DNA from: JBDGYE01 sp039584255
Lineage (GTDB): Bacteria > Gemmatimonadota > Gemmatimonadetes > Palauibacterales > Palauibacteraceae
NCBI GenBank assembly: GCA_039584255.1
Contig: JBDGYE010000027.1
Location: forward strand, 1-34,223
Reading direction: 5' to 3'
DNA length: 34,223 bases
This document shows positions 31,345-34,223 of this stretch, piece by piece. Both the position numbers and the translations under genes were made by a program. Each line of letters starts with the position of its first letter. The first letter of the stretch is position 1. Under the pieces are notes generated by a model that saw nothing but the letters and a program-made list of their open reading frames with translations, made no database searches and was not told the origin of the DNA.

Positions 31345-31374
31345 TTGACACCTCGGACCTTATCCGCCTATAGT
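31345..31374 (+). promoter_or_regulatory. Promoter of secreted-protein unit 2
   Basis: TTGACA (31345-31350), 18 bases, TATAGT (31369-31374). It begins 34 bp after the terminator of unit 1. The leader to ATG 31544 is about 165 bases, as in unit 1. The 328-bp gap between the two genes contains only the terminator, this promoter and the leader. Confidence 0.6.
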
Positions 31375-31543
31375 TGGTCGCCATCCCCCCAGAGGCCGTA
31401 CGCGCTCATGGATGACGCGAACACCTGGCGCCGCGAGGCGTTAGTCTCCGACGATACCATATGTCCCGTGCGGCCCGGCGTAGAGGCGCCGGCTGCATGG
31501 CGCGGCTCGAGCCGCGCTGCCCATCCGCATCAAGGAGGAACAC

Positions 31544-31993
31544 ATGCTTCACAGAGTACTGGCCCTGGCGCTCGCCGGCGCCCTCGCGATCCCGACCGCC
31601 GTCTTCGCCCAGGAAGAGGCAGAAGAGGACGACAACGGCAGCGAAACCTTCGTTGTTAGCTCGTTCAAGTGCGACTACAACGCGATCGGCGACATCGACG
31701 ACAACTGGAACAACGAAGGACAACCGATCGCCCAGGAGCTCGTCGATGAAGGCATGATCATGGCGGCCGGTGTGTACTACCATCAGTGGGGCGACGACTA
31801 CAACGTCCACTTCTGGACCGTGGCTGAGGACGCCGCAGCTGCCATCGCCGCAAGTGACGAAGCCAACAGCCGGGCCGAGGAAAGGTACCCGGACGGCTTC
31901 AACATCTTCGACCACTGCATGGAGCACAAGGACGCCTTCTACACGCTCGGCAAGAGCACCGAGGGAGATGACAACGACGAAGACGAAGGCTGA
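31544..31993 (+). CDS. Secreted acidic protein, copy 2 of a tandem pair
   Basis: A 149-aa paralog of the protein at 30766-31215. It shares the signal peptide (HRVLALALAG), EEAEEDD linker, SSFKCDYNAIGDIDDNW, AQELVDEG, AGVYYHQWGDDYNVHFW, CMEHKDAFYTLGKSTEGDD and an acidic tail. The bases before the ATG (GCCCATCCGCATCAAGGAGG) are identical to those of copy 1. The middle of the protein has diverged more (AAAAIAASDEANSRAEERYP), so the duplication is not very recent and both copies look maintained. The function is unknown. Confidence 0.8.
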   Translation: MLHRVLALALAGALAIPTAVFAQEEAEEDDNGSETFVVSSFKCDYNAIGDIDDNWNNEGQPIAQELVDEGMIMAAGVYYHQWGDDYNVHFWTVAEDAAAAIAASDEANSRAEERYPDGFNIFDHCMEHKDAFYTLGKSTEGDDNDEDEG

Positions 31994-32059
31994 GAGCGCC
32001 GCAGCCGGGCGGAGGTGATCCCCGGCAGCTCCTGCCGAGGGTCGATAAGCTCACGTAGG

Positions 32060-32086
32060 AAGGGGCGGACACCGCGTCCGCCCCTT
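32060..32086 (+). terminator. Terminator of secreted-protein unit 2
   Basis: AAGGGGCGGAC (32060-32070), loop ACCGC, GTCCGCCCCTT (32076-32086). The 11-bp stem is identical to that of unit 1, with only the loop changed. It is followed by GTCGC with no T-tract. Confidence 0.8.
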
Positions 32087-32154
32087 GTCGCATCCAGCCC
32101 GCGCTCAGTCGGAACGCCAGCGCGAGTCGGCTGTGTTGATCCTTCCAGTAATGA

Positions 32155-32943
32155 CTACGTGTCGTCCTCCTGCGGGTAGCTCATCTCTTCCACGTACTGG
32201 GCGTCGAAGTGCTTCCACCGCCTCACCAGCTGGTCGAACCTGGCCATTATCGCGTCCCGCTTGTCCTGAGCCCCGGCCGCCTCGACCAGGTCGTCCCAGG
32301 TCTCGTCGCTGTAGTAGCCGGATCGCGTGTCAGCGAAGAAGATCCACGCGATCTTGTCCTCTCCGAACATGGTCTCGGTGGCTATCATGCCGTAGGGGTA
32401 GCCGATCTCGCCGAGGAATGCGACGAACTCCTGACCGAGCTCCTTGAAGCCCTCGTATGCCCCTGCGTTGAGCCAGTAATGATGGACGTGGGCCACCTCG
32501 CCGCCGTCGAAGCCCTCGGGCCAGTACGTCAGCTCCGGAATCCCGACCGTCACTTCGCTGCTGGACTCGCCGGGGATCTGCTGCACGGCTTCGAAGAACT
32601 CATCTCTCTTCGCCTCGCCCTCCGTTCCTTCGAACATCGCCCAGAACTGATCGGGGTCATCCCAGTAGGCCATGTTCTCGAACGGGTACACGAGGGTATA
32701 GCCCCTGTCGCGCGACCAGAAGTGCCATTCGTACTCCTCACTGATCCCGGCCTGGCCCGCAGCTTCGACGAGGAGCTTGAGGGCATCCCGGTACGCGCCG
32801 CGATCTGCCGGGGCGAGCTCCATCGTCATGATGTAGGCGTAGCTGGGCCCTTCCTCCACCTCCTGTGCCTGGACCAGGGCCGGGTCGGGCAGAAGGAAAG
32901 CTGCGACGAACAGCAGCGACAGTACTGCGGTGAGTCTCTGCAT
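32155..32943 (-). CDS. Secreted protein, possible tandem dimeric alpha/beta-barrel domains
   Basis: A 262-aa protein. The signal peptide MQRLTAVLSLLFVAAFLLPD is cleaved near VQAQ. The mature part seems to hold two similar halves, each starting with a strand that has aromatic or His residues (YAYIMTMELAPADRGAYRDA and HVHHYWLNAGAYEGFKELGQ) followed by helix and strand (YEWHFWSRDRGYTLVYPF and KIAWIFFADTRSGY). This is the pattern of ABM-type ferredoxin-like barrels. It is convergent with the two secreted acidic proteins and similar in composition, but relatedness is not proven. ATG 32943 is chosen because the signal peptide begins there; there is only a weak GGAGG upstream (32949-32953). Confidence 0.75.
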   Translation of the reverse strand: MQRLTAVLSLLFVAAFLLPDPALVQAQEVEEGPSYAYIMTMELAPADRGAYRDALKLLVEAAGQAGISEEYEWHFWSRDRGYTLVYPFENMAYWDDPDQFWAMFEGTEGEAKRDEFFEAVQQIPGESSSEVTVGIPELTYWPEGFDGGEVAHVHHYWLNAGAYEGFKELGQEFVAFLGEIGYPYGMIATETMFGEDKIAWIFFADTRSGYYSDETWDDLVEAAGAQDKRDAIMARFDQLVRRWKHFDAQYVEEMSYPQEDDT

Positions 32944-33339
32944 AGTGCGACCTCCGATGTGAGGAATACCCGTCCTTTGGGGGGTAGCCTCGCCGCTTGG
33001 AGTCTGGGCTCGCTCGGACTTCCGGAAGGGCGCGGCCGTCGTTCCGACTGACAGTAGAATACAGGAATCCGTGGCTAAGGTATAGTTGCGCAGTTTTGTT
33101 GGGGTCGGAGTCGGAAGCCTGGCGCCGGCGGGGAAGCCGCTGCGCGGGGCGCCGGAGAGGGGTCCAGCGGCCCGCGCGTTCGGCAGCCTCCATTCGCCCA
33201 GGGTAAACAAAACCACAGCGGATGTGAAGGGCGAGGCGGAAGGCAGGGATGGGGAAGGGGCCGGCTCGCACCGGCCCCGGTAGTTCGGGCCGCGAGAGGG
33301 AGCCCGGCGCGGCCCGACAGTCAGCGGCCTGCTTGAGCG
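32944..33339. other. Intergenic stretch between secreted protein and hsp20
   Basis: No gene was recognised in 396 bp. It holds the promoter region of the minus-strand secreted protein (AT-richer patch about 33050-33095, with TATTCT at 33061-33056 on the minus strand as a possible -10) and the hairpin at 33257-33278 that probably ends hsp20 transcription. Confidence 0.4.
33257..33278 (-). terminator. Hairpin downstream of hsp20
   Basis: GGGGCCGG (33257-33264), loop CTCGCA, CCGGCCCC (33271-33278): a perfect 8-bp stem about 60 bp after the hsp20 stop codon on the minus strand, followed on that strand by TTCCCCATCCC. Confidence 0.5.
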
Positions 33340-33786
33340 CTACTCGCCTTTGACCTCGATCTTCCGCGCCTTGGCCTCAGGCGCCTTCGGCAGCGTCACC
33401 GTGAGCACGCCCTTGTGGAAGTCGGCCCCGACCTTCTTCGAATCGATGGTGTGCGGGATCGAGAAGCTGCGGGAGAACTTGCCCCACGAGCGCTCGCGCA
33501 GGTGGTACGTTCCCTTCTCCTCTTCCTTCTCGACGGTCCGCTCTCCGGTGATCGACAGGACGCCCTTCTCCACCTTCACTTCCACGTCATCGCTCTCGAA
33601 ACCCGGAAGATCCAGCTCGAGCACGAACTCGTTCTCGGTCTCGAAGAAGTCCGCCTCGGGACCGCCAGGTGTGATGTGGAGAGCCGGTCGGTGGAAGAAG
33701 TCGTCGAAAAGACGGTCCACGTCCCAGCGCAGCTCCGGGAACGGCCGGAACACGCTCGTCGATCGTCTTCTTGTCGGTAGCGTCAT
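33340..33786 (-). CDS. Hsp20-family small heat-shock protein
   Basis: A 148-aa protein, typical length. A variable N-terminus (PFPELRWDVDRLFDDFF) is followed by the alpha-crystallin domain from about residue 45 (DFFETENEFVLELDLPGFES, VEVKVEKGVLSITGERTVEK, YHLRERSWGKFSRSFSIPH) with the conserved GVLTVTLPK strand, and a short C-terminus with KIEVKG in place of a clear IxI/V tail. It is an ATP-independent holdase that binds unfolding proteins. ATG 33786 has AAGGAGGT directly upstream. A possible sigma-54-type promoter lies at 33916-33931. Confidence 0.95.
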   Translation of the reverse strand: MTLPTRRRSTSVFRPFPELRWDVDRLFDDFFHRPALHITPGGPEADFFETENEFVLELDLPGFESDDVEVKVEKGVLSITGERTVEKEEEKGTYHLRERSWGKFSRSFSIPHTIDSKKVGADFHKGVLTVTLPKAPEAKARKIEVKGE

Positions 33787-34114
33787 GGTATACCTCCTTA
33801 TATGGGTCATCCCCTGTTGCCACTCGTCGGCCGCCGCTTGCGTCGTGCTCCGGGTCCGGGTGTCTTGGCACCGGACGGTGGGCGACGACGGCCTTCGCGT
33901 CCGGGGGTCGTACAATGCAACGCCCGTGCCCGTTTCAGGGCTCTCATCTCTGCCAAGATTGCATTTTGCGACGGTCGGAGAGGCGGACGCGGGACCTAGC
34001 GGCGCCACATTGGCAGGACTGAGGCGGGCGGAATCGATGGATGGGGCCGGCGGCGGCGCCGACCCCGTGGCGAATTGGGGCGTGGCGGGTGTATTATCCG
34101 CCGCCCAAAGACAC
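33787..34114. other. Intergenic stretch upstream of hsp20 and tRNA-Arg
   Basis: No gene was recognised in 328 bp. It contains the hsp20 leader with AAGGAGGT, the candidate sigma-54 site (33916-33931, minus), and on the plus strand TATTAT at 34092-34097, a plausible -10 for tRNA-Arg 18 bases later. No CIRCE inverted repeat was found. Confidence 0.45.
33916..33931 (-). promoter_or_regulatory. Sigma-54-type -24/-12 promoter candidate for hsp20
   Basis: Minus strand GGGCACG (33931-33925), 4 bases, TTGCA (33920-33916). It has GG and GC dinucleotides exactly 10 bases apart and differs from the sigma-54 consensus TGGCACG-N4-TTGC only at the first base. The leader to the hsp20 ATG would be about 120 bases. 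No sigma-54 activator gene is in the window and a chance match is possible. Confidence 0.35.
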
Positions 34115-34188
34115 GGCCCCGTAGCTCAGGTGGATAGAGCGTCGGATTCCTAATCCGAAGGTCGCGCGTTCGAGTCGCGCCGGGGTCA
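34115..34188 (+). tRNA. tRNA-Arg(CCU)
   Basis: Complete plus-strand tRNA. Acceptor GGCCCCG pairs with CGGGGTC (one G-U), D-arm GCTC/GAGC, anticodon stem TCGGA/TCCGA with loop TTCCTAA (anticodon CCT), T arm GCGCG-TTCGAGT-CGCGC, discriminator A. CCA is not encoded. tRNA-Arg genes are frequent integration targets, but no repeat of its 3' end is seen in the 35 bp that remain. Confidence 0.95.
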
Positions 34189-34223
34189 CTGATTTATCGG
34201 GCTTTCCGTGTCTACGCATTGGA

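Noticed and set aside
1..34223. CRISPR array, rRNA operon or replication origin
   Set aside because: No regularly spaced long direct repeats with unique spacers, no rRNA sequence and no DnaA-box cluster were seen.

Overview
The window is high-GC bacterial DNA with short intergenic gaps, many 1-4 bp ATGA/GTGA/TTGA gene overlaps, Gram-negative-type secreted and outer-envelope proteins, an ECF sigma/anti-sigma/HEAT-repeat operon, DUF1207-like envelope proteins and a soluble NAD-type formate dehydrogenase. This gene mix is reminiscent of Gemmatimonadota or a related environmental phylum. That is inference from gene content only; no marker gene fixes the lineage.

Region 1 (1-7610) is a tRNA-anchored accessory region. 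An intact tRNA-Ser(CGA) lies at 7529-7610. Downstream of its 3' end are three 54-55 bp copies of its 3' half (576-630, 1482-1535, 2203-2257), each with short phased direct repeats beside it. They divide the region into units of about 0.9, 0.7 and 5.3 kb. The two short units carry one small membrane or lipoprotein gene each. The long unit carries a light-response set: a CarH/LitR-type B12-binding MerR regulator, a class II photolyase, an SRPBCC protein, a secreted fasciclin protein and an SDR-type NAD(P)-binding protein. No integrase is visible. An IS3-type transposase relic lies at the left edge.

Region 2 (7529-15184) holds three tRNAs on the minus strand (Gln-CUG, Ser-GGA, Ser-CGA) behind a strong promoter, a GntR regulator, a translationally coupled operon ligA-polX-GT87 glycosyltransferase (minus strand), and divergent nadA (quinolinate synthase).

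Region 3 (15181-24706) holds a coupled minus-strand operon (511-aa membrane protein, Lrp/AsnC regulator, family 5 uracil-DNA glycosylase), a plus-strand trio (DUF1207-like, RCC1-repeat protein, second DUF1207-like), a minus-strand ECF sigma / anti-sigma / secreted HEAT-repeat operon, and two tandem ZIP-family metal transporters.

Region 4 (24814-29563) encodes an NAD-dependent formate dehydrogenase: a fused NuoE-NuoF-type subunit, a 954-aa molybdenum subunit with a cysteine (not selenocysteine) ligand and a missing His/Cys3 cluster site, and a small unknown protein.

Region 5 (29620-34223) has an AlkA/OGG-like DNA glycosylase, a tandem duplication of a whole transcription unit (promoter, leader, secreted protein, terminator), another secreted protein that may have a dimeric alpha/beta-barrel fold, an Hsp20 small heat-shock protein, and tRNA-Arg(CCU). 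DNA-repair functions recur across the window: photolyase, LigA, PolX, UdgB and an AlkA-like enzyme.
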